NCBI GenBank assembly: GCA_015345905.1
Contig: JADDTR010000005.1
Location: 558,001 to 622,000 of the forward strand
Reading direction: 5' to 3'
DNA length: 64,000 nt
DNA from: Aotearoamyces nothofagi
Lineage: Eukaryota; Ascomycota; Leotiomycetes; Leotiales; Tympanidaceae
The position numbers and the translations under genes are program-made. Shown in pieces: positions 47,255-59,334 of the stretch. The notes beneath the pieces are model-generated. The model was given only the letters and a program-made list of their open reading frames with translations. It had not been told where the DNA came from and searched no databases. Position 1 is the first letter of the stretch; the number at the start of each line of letters is the position of its first letter.

Positions 47255-48376
47255 ATTTGCTATTGTAGTGGTATGCAGTGTTTTGATCCAAAGGTCTAGG
47301 ATGGGGTTGGTTGCTTTATTGGCTGCTGGTTAGTGCATCTGGACTCGGTGGATCATCGAAATGCTTTCTTCGGGGTATGAGCATTTAATCAGTTGGATGG
47401 TTACTTGTGGTAATCTGGTGGTTTCATTGAAGATGGTTATCAAAATTTCAAGGTTAACGGCGGTTTGAGACAACCCGATTGATGATAATCATCAAACTTG
47501 TTTGAATATCAATTTCAGTCTACCCCGTACCATACCGTACCGTACTAACCGAATATCAAAACCATAACTTCACAAGTATGCAGAGGTATGATCTACATAT
47601 CTACTTACCTGCGTTTGTAACATTATACTCTCTTAGCTCTTAATTCACGCCAGCACTATCTTCGAAGACCTCCTTAATCTCACCCTCCTAGTCTATAAAT
47701 TCTCTATATCATGTATTTAGTGTTTTGTTTTCAAATAGTGATAATAATAAGAGATAACAACTAATTATTGATTAAAGAAAAAATGCATAGAAGGGAATAA
47801 GAGATATAAAAAATAAATTTTATACATTGTACTATACATAGCAAGCCAAGAGTTGTATCCCCGTTTAGCACCCAAGTGTTCAGTGTCAAATAGTTATAAT
47901 TTAGACTTTCGTCTACTAAATAAAGGGCGTTTTAGCGAGTCCAGCACTCGAACCTAGCGATGGGACCCTGAAAGACGTTACACTACCTAATTTCTATTTC
48001 TTTAACAAAACTATCACCACCGGTACTGCGATTTGCTATATGTAAAGGCTATAACTATATGGAAAGACTCTCGTAGTTAACCGACAGACAGGACTGACAG
48101 ACGCCCCTTCCACGCTTCACAGTAAGGAAGGCGCTGTCGCCCTCGCAGTCTTAGCCTAAAGAAGCTAGGGTGCCCCGCCTCGGGTTCCCCCACCAGAGCT
48201 CAATAAACGTCACGAGAAGGGGACGATTGCCCAACAATAATAACGTGAAGTTAGCAGTGTAAACCCGAAATATCCACACCACGTACGTCAGCCCAGGTGC
48301 TATCTAACACCTCTGGAAACCACTGACAGCTTGAATGTGACAGCAGAACCGAATTTCCCGAAACATCGATTCAAAG
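47255..48376. other. Intergenic, AT-rich core with tRNA-like trace
   Basis: 1122 bases. 47690-47860 is strongly AT-rich. Near 47940-48000 the minus strand has a B-box-like GGTTCGAGTGC preceded by a weak A-box-like TAGTGTAACG about 30 bases before it. 48060-48240 is GC-richer. No coding frame recognised. Confidence 0.45.
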
Positions 48377-48744
48377 ATGTCTGTCACGCTGAGTGCCGAG
48401 TTCCAACAGGCTGTAGCGGATTCAAAGAAGCTTACAGCCAAGCCTTCCAACGATGACCTCCTCGTAAGCCATCTCTTCCCGGCCACAGATCTGGTCTAAC
48501 TGGCTCGCAGCAACTCTATGCCCTCTACAAGCAAGCTCTGCAGGACCCGCCGATCGAGAAGTCCGAGGCGCCAGGAACCTTCGACCTGAAGGGCAAGGCA
48601 AAGAAGCGCGCGTGGCAGAAGATTGTCGACGAGGGTGTCACCCCCGAGGAGGCGCAGACTAAATACATTGCCCTGATTGCCGAGCTGAAGGAGAAGTACG
48701 GCTACGATGCCGACAAGGTCCCCGAGTCTGTTGGCGGCTCTTAG
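48377..48744 (+). CDS. ACB1: Acyl-CoA-binding protein
   Basis: Small cytosolic carrier of long-chain acyl-CoA esters. Two exons, 48377..48463 and 48511..48744 (106 aa, slightly longer than yeast Acb1 at 87). The four-helix ACB fold is evident: FQQAVADSKKLTAKPSNDDLL, LYALYKQALQDPP, then the ligand-binding FDLKGKAKKRAWQKI, TPEEAQTKYIALIAELKEKYG. Lysine and tyrosine residues that bind the adenine and phosphate of CoA (YxxYKQ, KxxAW) are kept. The C-terminal extension DADKVPESVGGS has no known signal. Convergent with TDP1. Confidence 0.95.
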
Positions 48745-49007
48745 ATGACGGCGTGAGACTCGTGCGCTAAGGGATGGTTCGCGGATAAAGATGCTGTGAC
48801 GGGACAGTGGCTTAGGCTTGTAACATGCCTTCATGATTCATGGGTGAAGCATTTGCACAGCATGCATCGATACATATTTATTCTATAACACAGCAATGCT
48901 TTAGCTTCGGTCTCTATCTGTGAATACAAACGCAAATGCTAATGATAAACCAGCAAGTTGCTGCTATATCGCCAAGCGTAATAAATATAACAGCCATCCC
49001 TGTGATC

Positions 49008-50862
49008 CTAAGAAGGATATGTCTGACCTTTCCAATCTGGTTCGTCATAAGAGGATGTAGCACACCATGGTTTGTCGTCCTGTGCATACTTCACAAGTGG
49101 AAGATCATAAGGCATTCGAAAGCCAACAATAACCTGCATTATTAGTAGATGTACAACTTGACTAATGGGGTAGAATACCTTAGCATCTGCGACACCAACC
49201 TCTTTCCTGGTCGGTGTATCATGTTTGAACGTCGGGACCATCTTCGCGCCCTTGCCATAAAGCTCCGGCCATACCAACACCCCCAACTCATAACTCGAAA
49301 CCCGCACGTCACCTGCAGAGTTATAAGCTTCTCCCCATGCCTGCTTGCTGATATTTGCGGACGTAACTAACGCCCAGTCAAGCTGATTCTTCTCTGAAGC
49401 CTCGACATATCGAACGTAGGCCTTGATGTGCGGTGCAGCGCGCTTTCGACCCGCATCAAGCACTTCTAAGTCCGTGGCTGCGGGCACGTTAGTGGTTTGC
49501 AAAACGTAGGTATGGAGAAAGAGTTACGCGGATGTTGTGCGCCGTCGCCAGCCCAGTGATGCAATAACGGCTTTAGGTATTGCAGCTGCTTTGCCTGAGC
49601 AGCTGACTCGATCTTCATGTGAATAGAGGGTCCGGCCGCATAGCCATCAAGCGATCTCCGCACCTCATCGGCCGTGGGAAAGATGACGCTGTGTCTAGGC
49701 CTTGTCTTTGGCTTCGACTGTGACGTCGGAGAGCTCATATCGAGAGATCGGAAGAGCGTCTGGTCTAGCCATTTATCTGTCGGTCCAAGCGTGGCGATGG
49801 AGGAGATCTGTAGGACGATTTCGGGAGTGTTGGCATCTTGAACGGGTACGGAATTTAGAACATTACGGAGTGCTAGCCACCCGAATAGGGTCTCTTTGTC
49901 GGTCTCTATCGAGTGTCTCCCAGGTACACTCGCCACTAGAGCACCGCGAATTTCCGAGAAGTCGAATACCTGGAGGCGGTCGATTAGGGGCTTGCAAATC
50001 GTCCTCCTGTTGTCATAAGCGTGGAGATAATTCAGGAAATCGATCTTGAACTTGTCCCCAGAACCAATAGGAGCTGGCGAGGACGGGACTGGAGCATTTG
50101 GCTGAGCTAGAGGCAGAAGAGGGCTTCTCCATACCGCTTGGGTGAGGTTCCTCCAGTCCTTAACTATCATATTTGCAGTGTGGATGATGATCTGGGAGAG
50201 ATGATCGTGGCGGAATAGGACCATCATCTTTGTCTGCGAGAACCCTTTAGTAGGTGATGGGAATTGAGAGAAGGGGCGCGTACATGGTGGGTCCCGAACA
50301 TCTCGGGCATATAAGCACAGTGCAGGGTGACATTGGGGTATTTTGCAGCTTGCCGCTGCGAGTGCTTTAGCTAAACAGAAATAGCATAAGAAGTGAACTA
50401 TGATTATGATACCTTGAGATCTGCATCATCTTCCCGTTGCCAGATGCCCTTGAGATCTGGACCCTCTACATGTCGCCGGAGGCCGTGAACAATGTGGATC
50501 TTGATTAGATCTTTTGTGTCGGAGTCTAACGCTCCCATTAGAAAGTTGATATCTGTTAAATAGTTGAAGCTCCATAACTCCTCTATAAGTGGATCCTTAA
50601 GTATGGATTCGAGAGTGATAGTATCACGGTTCAAGGCTGCAGGAAGGTCTTGAACCGTAGTGAGCTGGAATGGGGACGGAATAACCCGCTGCTTTTCATG
50701 TTTATGGGTTAATGATAGATGAATTTCAGATGTTGCTTGCGGAGATGCTCTTGAGCGTCTGGGTGGTGATACTGGTGCCGACAAGGAGGTCATGGCGCTG
50801 TTCTCGTATCGAACACGTTTCCTCGCTGGCTCCTCGGAAGCACCGTCCCTTAATGACTCCAT
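49008..50862 (-). CDS. TDP1: Tyrosyl-DNA phosphodiesterase 1
   Basis: Nuclear repair enzyme that removes trapped topoisomerase I peptides from DNA 3' ends; member of the phospholipase D superfamily. Exons on the minus strand: 50862..50413, 50370..50284, 50233..49528, 49477..49179, 49133..49008 (555 aa). The two HKN motifs are THHTKMMV (H179, K181; split by intron 2) and PHIKAYVR (H431, K433) followed by SANISKQAWGE. Also typical are AYMPEMFGTHH before the first motif and GFRMPYDLPLVKY near the end. The N-terminal ~70 residues are basic and disordered, with RKRV as a possible nuclear signal. The last intron is only 45 bases, in frame and stop-free, so retention would add 15 residues; it has a perfect CTACTAAT branch. 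An alternative acceptor for exon 2 nine bases on is also in frame (drops LK and shifts nothing). Confidence 0.93.
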
Positions 50863-51349
50863 TTAGACCAGTTACTCCTTTCATACGAGGACTTCACTTT
50901 CAATCTATTACTCTGTCATGAGTCATCGCCATCCCAAGTCCTCCGATTTCTTTGTTGGATGGTGTTGATAGATCATATTAGGATTAGCGCCGTCTTTATT
51001 TAGCGTGGTCACGATTCTAGGCGAGGCGACGCAGGCTGATTGCCAGAAGTGCTTCAGCCAGCTTAGTTAGATGATCTTCAATCCACGCCAACGAGGTCTC
51101 AATTCGTGACCCGCCCATTGTGTATACAGTCGCTTCCTTGTCCGCCTTAGGTGGCTCTGAATTTCTGGATTCTCGCAGCGCTGTGGGCATCGTCGAAGCC
51201 GAATCGAGCGATCTCTCCTGTTACTCCTGAAACGTGCTCTGGACAGCACCGCTTGATCGTGAGAACCTCCGTCTCGAGGAAGACCAAGGCGTGCTTAATA
51301 TTCGAAGCGACCATTGCCGGCGCTCGTTTGCCCCCTATCCGAGGACAAC
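50863..51349. other. Divergent promoter TDP1 / disulfide isomerase
   Basis: 487 bases between the two start codons. No repeat, RNA or further gene seen. Confidence 0.5.
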
Positions 51350-53541
51350 ATGCGCTTCCTCCCGGCGCCTCTGCTAGTCCTCGCAGGCCTCGCACCTTTG
51401 ATTGCAGCACAAGCCGAGAAGGTTGAAGCGATAGCTAGCTCTCTAGCAGATTCTCTCACAATACAAACAGCTCCTGCTGTACCGGTATCATTACTCGAAG
51501 ATGAGTTCTCCACGATTTTCAACGGTCAACGAGTACCAAAGATGAAAGAGCTGGGCGGCGACGCTTTAGACGAACTGATAAAGCACGGCTATACAGCAGT
51601 CAAATTCCATTCACCGACCTGTCCGCATTGTCTACACGTGGCCCCGATATGGCAGACCTTATATGAGTTTTACTGGACATCGAAGCCTGTACCTTCGACA
51701 ACGACGAGCGATCAACAAAGTCTCAACGACTTCCATCACTATTACGGCTATGATTTCGTCTCAGTCAATTGCCAAGCATTCGGCGATTCATGCCAAAAGT
51801 ATGGAGCCCGCGCATACCCTACTTTTATTTTGTTTAAAGACGGAGAAGAAGTAAAGCGGTTTGTCGGAGCAAAAGACATGGCAAACCTGAGTAGCTTTGT
51901 GGAAGAAGCCTTGGAGACGATAAGACCAGGCTCTCGGGTAAAGGGAGGCCCTAAACTACCTGAAATAGGAGCGAATAGCGTCGAAGGATATGACCCTTCA
52001 GCTTTAGCTGTCTTACCAACTGGCACTTCTAGCACAACGGCTTCTGGCGCGCACAAGGCAAAAAAGGGCAGCCAAAAACCGACCAAGCCCGCGACCACCC
52101 CCAACCTTCTAGGAACTTCTGTATCCTTGACCGCCGAGAGCTTCCAAAGCCTTGTAACCATGTCTCAGGAACCGTGGTTTATCAAGTTCTACGCTCCGTG
52201 GTGTTCGCATTGCAAAGCAATGGCACCAAACTGGGTTCAGCTAAGCAAGGAAATGAAAGGCAAACTGAATATTGGAGAAGTCAACTGCGAAACGGAATCC
52301 AGACTGTGCAAAGACGTTCACCTCCGAGGCTACCCCAGTATCCTTTTCTTCCGTGGAGGCGAGCGAGTCGAATATTCTGGACTCCGGGGGCTGGGTGACT
52401 TCATTAGCTATGCAAACAAGGCTATTGAAGTTGGTAGCGGTGTAAAGGACGTCGATGCAGCAGAGTTCAAGGAGATGGAAGAGACTGAAGAGGTTATCTT
52501 TGTCTACTTCTACGACCATGCTACTACCAGCGAGGATTTTGCCGCGCTGGAGAGACTCCCCCTCAGTCTGATAGGCCACGCTAAGTTGGTCAAAACGAAT
52601 AGCGCGGCTCTCGCGGAACGATTTAAGATCACTACGTGGCCTAGACTTATGGTTTCTAGAGATGGCCGCCCTACGTATTATACCGCTCTTGCACCACAGG
52701 ACATGCGTGATTTTAGACAGGTATTGCATTGGATGAAGTCTGTATGGCTACCAATCGTTCCCGAGCTTACCGCTTCGAATTCCCGCGAGATTATGGATGG
52801 TAAACTTGTTGTACTTGGGATATTATCCCGTGATCGGCCAGACGAATTCATGATTTCTAAAAACGAGATAAAGAACGCAGCGCTCGAATGGATGGACAAG
52901 CAGACTCAGCTGTTCCAGCTTGAGCGTCAAGACATGCGAGATGCAAAGCAGCTTCGTATTGAGGAAGCAGAAGCTCGCAATGATCAGCGAGCTCTTAGAG
53001 CCGCGAAGAGCATTCGCATCAATATGGACAAATCAGAAAGAAAGGAAGTAGCGTTTGCATGGGTGGATGGCGTGTTTTGGGAGAGATGGATCAGGACAAC
53101 CTTCGGCATCGAGGTGAAGAATGGTGAGAAAGTGGTTATCCATGACGAAGATGTAAGCTAAGCTCTCCCCATTCCCTGCCGGCAGGCACTAATGATCTAT
53201 AGAACCGACGATACTGGGATGTTACGATCACCGGCAACTTCATCATGCCATCGCGAACATCGATCCTTGAGACGCTTCCCAAGGTTGTCGTGTCGCCTCC
53301 GAAAATCAAGCCGAAACTCACGATCTCAAGTTTCGAAAGGATCTTTTTCGACATCCGGGGCGCGGCAGCTGAACACCCGTATCTCACATTTGGTTTGATT
53401 GCTGGTATCGTCCTTGGTGCAGCACACTATTTTAGAGGACGTGTGTGGAGGAGCAAGGGTGGCTTCTTTAGACTTGATGAGAAGGATACTCTTGGGCCTC
53501 TTGGGCTCCTCGGAGGAAATACTAATGGAAAGGTAGACTAG
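51350..53541 (+). CDS. Membrane-anchored protein disulfide isomerase (Eps1-like)
   Basis: ER thiol oxidoreductase. Two exons, 51350..53152 and 53203..53541 (713 aa). I start at 51350, not at the in-frame ATG at 51314, because MRFLPAPLLVLAGLAPLIAA is a clean signal peptide. The first thioredoxin domain has TCPHCLHVAP (C91, C94) and the second WCSHCKAMAP (C285, C288). Cis-prolines follow at YPTF and YPSI. A third, redox-inactive thioredoxin-like region (about 360-500) with TTWPRL follows, then a charged coiled segment (about 530-570). A transmembrane helix lies at 661-678 (YLTFGLIAGIVLGAAHYF), with a short cytosolic tail and no HDEL. Length and architecture match yeast Eps1 (701 aa), which acts in quality control of membrane proteins. 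Confidence 0.88.
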
Positions 53542-54362
53542 GCGTTCAGTCCTGTATATTATTGGGTTAGGCACTAATTCTTGTAATCGTTTATTTACCG
53601 AGTCCCTTTGTGCATATCATTTCTTCTTGTGACCTGTATGTTTCGTGTAGTCATAATCTGATGAACCCAAACCTGCTATTGATTATTTTGAGATCTGCCT
53701 TTCTTATTTGTAGTTAAGTAAGTACCTAATGATATGCGTATAGTATATCACCTCTTTCTGAATGTTGGCACTGCAGTTATCTAGATTTATCAGATCGCCG
53801 GCAGTTGATAGGCGAGCCCCGAGTTACTATCGTTTCTATATAAGTATTGATTGGCTAATATCCCCAGGCTATAACCTGGCCGAGGCCCCTGAACATGACC
53901 CCTGAGTAACCACAAATATTCAGGATATTCAGGATATTCAGCGGGGAATAGCCAGTACTGAACTGTACAGTAGTAGCTATTGATTTGCCACGATTACCAA
54001 TGCCCTGCGTAATTAATTACCTAAGCATTCGCATTTCCTAAGAATAGCTCTCGTTGGTAAGGAACACTATGATTGGGCAACGCCGACTTCATGCAACGCG
54101 AAAGGTGAGACATTAAACACCATGTTAATTCCTGGTTATTCTTAGCCGTCTGAGCGCCATGGCAAAAACACACGAATCCTACGAACCTCTCCCAAAAGAC
54201 AGGTCTCGGAGGATCACAATATTACAGTTTCAAATTCACTTGCGAGAAGGTTAGGTTCTTAAACTGCGGCTCCGCGACATCCGTGCCAGATCACGCACTT
54301 ATTGGCTCGTTGGCAGGCAGTAAGGACCCTCGTAAGCCCTAATTCTTGGACAATCAAGTACG
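53542..54362. other. Intergenic, AT-rich
   Basis: 821 bases: 3' UTR of the isomerase gene and promoter of the PLD gene. A short tandem ATATTCAGG duplicate lies near 53920-53940. No gene recognised. Confidence 0.5.
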
Positions 54363-57300
54363 ATGGACTTTCTCAGCAAAGCCAAAGACGCTCTCCATGG
54401 ATTCGAAGAAGACGCCAAGCGTCTGGGCCGTGAGATCGCCCACAGCATTGAGGCAGACCAGCACTCGCACACGCATGTCGGGGCGGAATGCCACCATCTG
54501 CACCACGGTGCTGCCGATAACTGCCATCACAGCTTCGCGCCTTGTCGCACGGATAACGAGGCCAAGTATTATATCGATGGGTGTGCGTACATGTGGGCCG
54601 TGTCGGTGGCGCTCGAGGAGGCGCGGGAGGAGATCTGGATCATGGATTGGTGGCTTTCGCCGGAGCTGTAAGGATTCTTGTCTGCAATTGAAATGTGTGG
54701 GATGGTCTTGATGATTTTTTATTTTTCAAGGTATTTGAGAAGACCACCGTCGAAGAATGAGGAGTATAGACTCGACCGCATGCTCCAAACTGCGGCTGAG
54801 AGAGGTGTGAACGTGAAGGTTTTGATATATAAGGAGTGAGTCTGATAAACCCGAAAGACCCTGCTTTCATTATACTGATATCTTATAGAGTTGAACAGGC
54901 GTTGACTTGTAAGTTGGTGCTAAGCGGGAAAGTAGTCCCCTTGAATCATAAATTATATATGAGCTGGAATCTCTTGTCGTACTACAGCAGCTTTCTATTA
55001 AATCACGACTATTGCAAGTTAATTCTGGTATCGGAAGCTTTTGCTGATATTTTGTTTCCTAGTGAATTCTGAATACACAAAACACCGCTTGGAAGCTCTG
55101 CATAGCAATATCTCGGTCCTGAGACATCCTGATCATGGCCCTTCAGCGCGAGCTATCATGTCAGCTTTCAAGAATTTGACCCTCGACTCCTCTCACATTT
55201 CTGCACTAGCTGAACTGGACGATTCAGTGGTGTTGTTCTGGGCTCATCATGAGAAGCTTCTGGTGGTTGATGGAAGAATAGCCTTCATGGGAGGACTAGA
55301 TCTGTGTTACGGTCGCTGGGATACAAACCAGCATTCCATAGCGTATGTTTCTTTCCTGATTTTGGTCAGCATAGATGACCTCTGACTTCAGTATAGTGAT
55401 GCGCATCCAAACGATTTAGAAGACATTGTGTTTCCAGGTCAAGACTACAACAATGCCAGGATCTTGGATTTTCAGGATGTTGATAAAGACCCTACTACTA
55501 GGAATAAACTCGACCGTACAAAAGACTCTAGAATGGGCTGGAGTGACGTTTCGATTAGCCTTCGGGGACCGATCCTGGAAGATATTAAGGCCCATTTTGT
55601 CCAGAGGTGGAATTTCATATATTCGGAAAAGTATACCACGGATGAAGGTAAGGGCCCTTTGACTTTGGATGTGTCTGCCGGACCAAATGCGACTTACAAG
55701 AGCGACGGCTCAAATATCCGCCCAAATATTATGGATAAGATTACTGAGGGCCATGACCAACATGATGACCAGCATGATGTCGAGACGGAAGAAGAACCTG
55801 CTGATGATTTCCACCATCACTTGTTCAATCACAAGCATGGAGGATTCTTGGAGTCAATGAAGTCTCATTTTCGCTCCCATCACCTCAGTGGTACCAGGCA
55901 GAATATTAGACATGTGACAGGGAGTATCGCTATCCAGTTAGTACGGTCTTGCACAAAATGGAGCCATGGTGTTAAAATCGAACACTCAGTCGCCAACGCT
56001 TATATTGACGTAATTACAAACGCCCAGCATTTCATCTATATCGAGAACCAATTCTTTATTACATCCACTGGTGATGATCAGAAACCAGTGGCCAACAAGA
56101 TTGGAAAAGCGATTGTCGATAGAATCGTGAAAGCTGCAGAATCAAATGAGCCTTTCAAGGTCATTATATGTATCCCTGCTGTTCCAGCTTTTGCTGGGGA
56201 TCTTCATGACGAAGGCAGCCTGGGAACCAGAGCTATCATGAACTTCCAGTACCGGTCTATCTCCCGCGGCGGGCACAGTATTATCGAATTGATTCAGAAG
56301 GCAGGTGTTGAAGACCCAGCACAGTACATCCGCTTCTACAATCTCCGCAACTACGACCGAATCAATACGAGTGCTGCGATGTCTCAAGCGGAGCAGCAAA
56401 GTGGTGTAAGCTACGAAGATGCTCGCAAGGCACACGACGATGTTGTGGGCGCGGGCTACGATGGGAAAGGTGAGGAAACAGGGGCCGAGACTGGAACCAG
56501 CCATGCAAATTCCCAATTTGACGAGTACCAGAAAAGGGCGACGAGCAATACTACCAGTGAAGGCACTAAATACGATACAGTCAGTGAATGCTATATGCTT
56601 AACGGCCCTTCTATTAAAGACATCCCATGGGAATCTGGAGCTGGATCCGACGAAATCGATGCGTTTGTCAGCGAGGAGCTTTATATTCACTCGAAGATAG
56701 CCATCGCTGATGACCGCGTTGCGATTATCGGGTCAGCAAATATCAACGACAGGTCCATGAAGGGAGACCACGACAGTGAAATTGCTGTTGTAATTGAAGA
56801 CAGCTCACATATCGAATCGAAGATGGCAGGCCAGCCATATCAGGCATCAAAATTCGCAGCGAGCTTGAGAAGAAAGGTCTTCCGAAAGCACCTAGGCTTG
56901 ATATCCTCACAGGACTACACAAAGCCAGATGCCAACTTCACACCCCTCGACAAGGACCCTAACGAGTACGATTGGGGATCCGAGCCCGATCGCCTCGTTG
57001 AAGACCCGCTATCTAAAGAATTCGAGAGTCTCTGGAACGGCACTGCAGAGACAAATACGCAAGTCTTTGACAAAGTATTCAGGCCGGTCCCGTCGAACAA
57101 TGTGAGAAATTGGGACCAGTATACCGAATATTATGGACAGTACTTTGCCGAGCAAGGCGAGAAGAAAAGCAAAGACGTGAAGCCAGCGAAATACAAGTAC
57201 GGTCACGTCTTCAAGGAGGGTTTCCCGGGCGGCGTGGAGGATGTCAAGGAGGCGCTGAGTCGGGTTCGAGGCACCTTGGTTGACATGCCGTTGGATTTCC

Positions 57301-57371
57301 TGTGCGAGATTGAGAACTTGGCTGAGTTTGGGGTTGAATATAATGCGATTACGGACGACATCTATACGTGA
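54363..57371 (+). CDS. Phospholipase D
   Basis: Hydrolyses phosphatidylcholine to phosphatidic acid. Exons 54363..54667, 54731..54835, 54889..54908, 55063..55342, 55397..57371 (894 aa); exon 3 has only 20 bases. Two HxKxxxxD motifs form the active site: [10 protein letters not shown] (H206, K208, D213) and [10 protein letters not shown] (H668, K670, D675) followed by [13 protein letters not shown]. Also typical are [47 protein letters not shown] and YIENQFFI. There are no PX or PH domains, so it is the short fungal type, unlike yeast Spo14. The N terminus has an amphipathic [14 protein letters not shown] helix and then a His/Cys-rich stretch (about 34-61); a second His-rich insert (about 355-405) lies between the two motifs. 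Confidence 0.93.
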
Positions 57372-59334
57372 ATATATATATAGAATAGACAGATAAGGTA
57401 CGGTACCATAGCTAGATGATAGCGGAGGTTGGATCACTAAATTTTGTTTGTAGCTAGCATGTGATATTCATCGAGCCAATTTCCACGTGATGAATCAATT
57501 TAGGAACTACGACCTGAGGCTTTCTTTCGATATGATGTGTTAGACGGCTCTTGATCCACACGACGCTTGTAACATAACAAGCACACCAACTTCGCCGAAT
57601 AAATTTGTCAGAAAGCAGACTGCTAGTTTCAGTTTTGTGTTTCAAAAGGAGTATTTCTCATCCAAGGGTGCTAGAAAGTACGACTCGTCAAGAGGCTCTT
57701 GTGCTTGTTTTCCTTCATTAACAAGCTACATGGCTGTTTATACTATCTGTTCAGAGCTGGGGAAGGTTTTGTGCTATAGATGTGTGGGGAAGCGGAAGTG
57801 TTTTGGGGTTCTTGTTCGTCGTTCGTGAAGTGGGTCGTGTCTTCATGCTGGCGGTGATATGGGATTGGAGAAGGCTTTTTGGTGGCTGTTTTTCTGCTTT
57901 CTGTGATACGAAATTAAAGCAGGCTTTTTGTAGCTGCTGAAGTACAACTTTTTGCAGATAGTATACGGTGGTGATCTCATTCCTTGAGGTTATAAGCGGG
58001 TTTTGAACAGCAACAGCTAGGATCTCCTTCTATTTCCTTTAGTCTATGTCATTGATTGAACAATTGTTCTTCCGTTCTGCCTTCTCAACCCCTGGGTTTC
58101 TGAGCCTGGAATACAGAAGCGAAGCGTGAGGCAGGTATTTGCTTATAGCACAAGGCTCTCCTATCATAATAGACACCGGTTATCGTATACTTGGCAAGAA
58201 GTCTTGAGTTCAACTCCAGCCACAACGTCTTCTTTCGTACCTATCCTACGAAATTTCAAAGAGAAGGGGCAGGTGAGAAAGAGTCTACGATACTTAATGC
58301 TACATATTCTATCGTCCAGTCTTTATCCAAACTCTCAGTCCTGCTCCAGATCTTGATATCTAGATTCTTTTCAATCTGGAAGCTTAACGTTTTAACCTTT
58401 CAACCTTTCAACCTGTCAACATCCTCTTATACACTTCATACCAATAATCTAGGACACTTAACAAGAGCATTACCAGCGGCATCAATAACCTTAATCAGAA
58501 GTGAGTCTCTACTCGGCTATAAATATACTATCCCAGCCTTCAACACCTCTTTCTTCCTACAACTCCACATGACAACACCAACCCCGAACCACAACAACTA
58601 CACTCACTTATCATTCAGCATTACCTCAGTACTTTGCTGCTTCTTGTTTATATCGTTGCCGCTGTCCCTTAAGAAACCCCTTTGGGCTAGCTGTAAGTAC
58701 TCTTCAATCCTTGTACTTGAACCTCCATAAAACCCTCAATATATTCTCATATTTCGCTCTCTTCAACTACATCAACAGCTAATCACCTAACTAACAGCAA
58801 TTAATCTCTTCAGCATCTTACAGTGGGGATCTAGTCTATCCTAGAGATCACTGTTAGTTCAAGCATAAATTCTCGGCAGTTTTAAGACTGAGATCTGCCT
58901 TTCTCCAACTACATCCATCAAACACCACTATCGCAAGTATCACCAGCACATCACCAGCATCACCACAACAACAATTAATCATTAAACATCACATCGCTTT
59001 CTCAATACTTCATAATTCAGACCAGATAATTCCTACAAATCACTTCAAGATCAAATGTAAGCACTCTAGAATTTTGGTAATTCTAAGCGTCCATAAAACT
59101 CAATTTACACTTGCTTTCCTTTTTATTCCAACTACAACTTCATACATTTCAATAAGAAGACTATCACTAGATGGAACTCACTCTATTCTAACATCAGCTA
59201 CCTAAACATCAGTTGCTAACAATATCTGGAGTAGTGATACATCCACCCATCTCAACATTTATTACTTACCAAACCAGACACGTCGTACTTATATCACCTC
59301 AAAAAAGAATCAATTACTTATACCACACATCAAT
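57372..59334. other. Long upstream region of the Argonaute gene
   Basis: 1963 bases with no recognised gene. From about 58440 the plus strand is purine-poor and A/C/T-rich, as in a transcribed leader. GTAAGTACTCTTC (58693) and GTAAGCACTCTAG (59055) start two loosely similar blocks containing TCCATAAAA(A/C)C and CAACTAC, which could be 5' UTR introns. Confidence 0.45.

Noticed and set aside
49134-49178. In-frame extension of TDP1 through the last intron
   Set aside because: The segment has a GTATTC donor, CTACTAAT branch and GCAG acceptor, and removal restores the family sequence VIVGFRMPYDLP.
51314-51349. Upstream in-frame ATG of the disulfide isomerase
   Set aside because: Starting there would put MPALVCPLSEDN before a perfect signal peptide and hide it.
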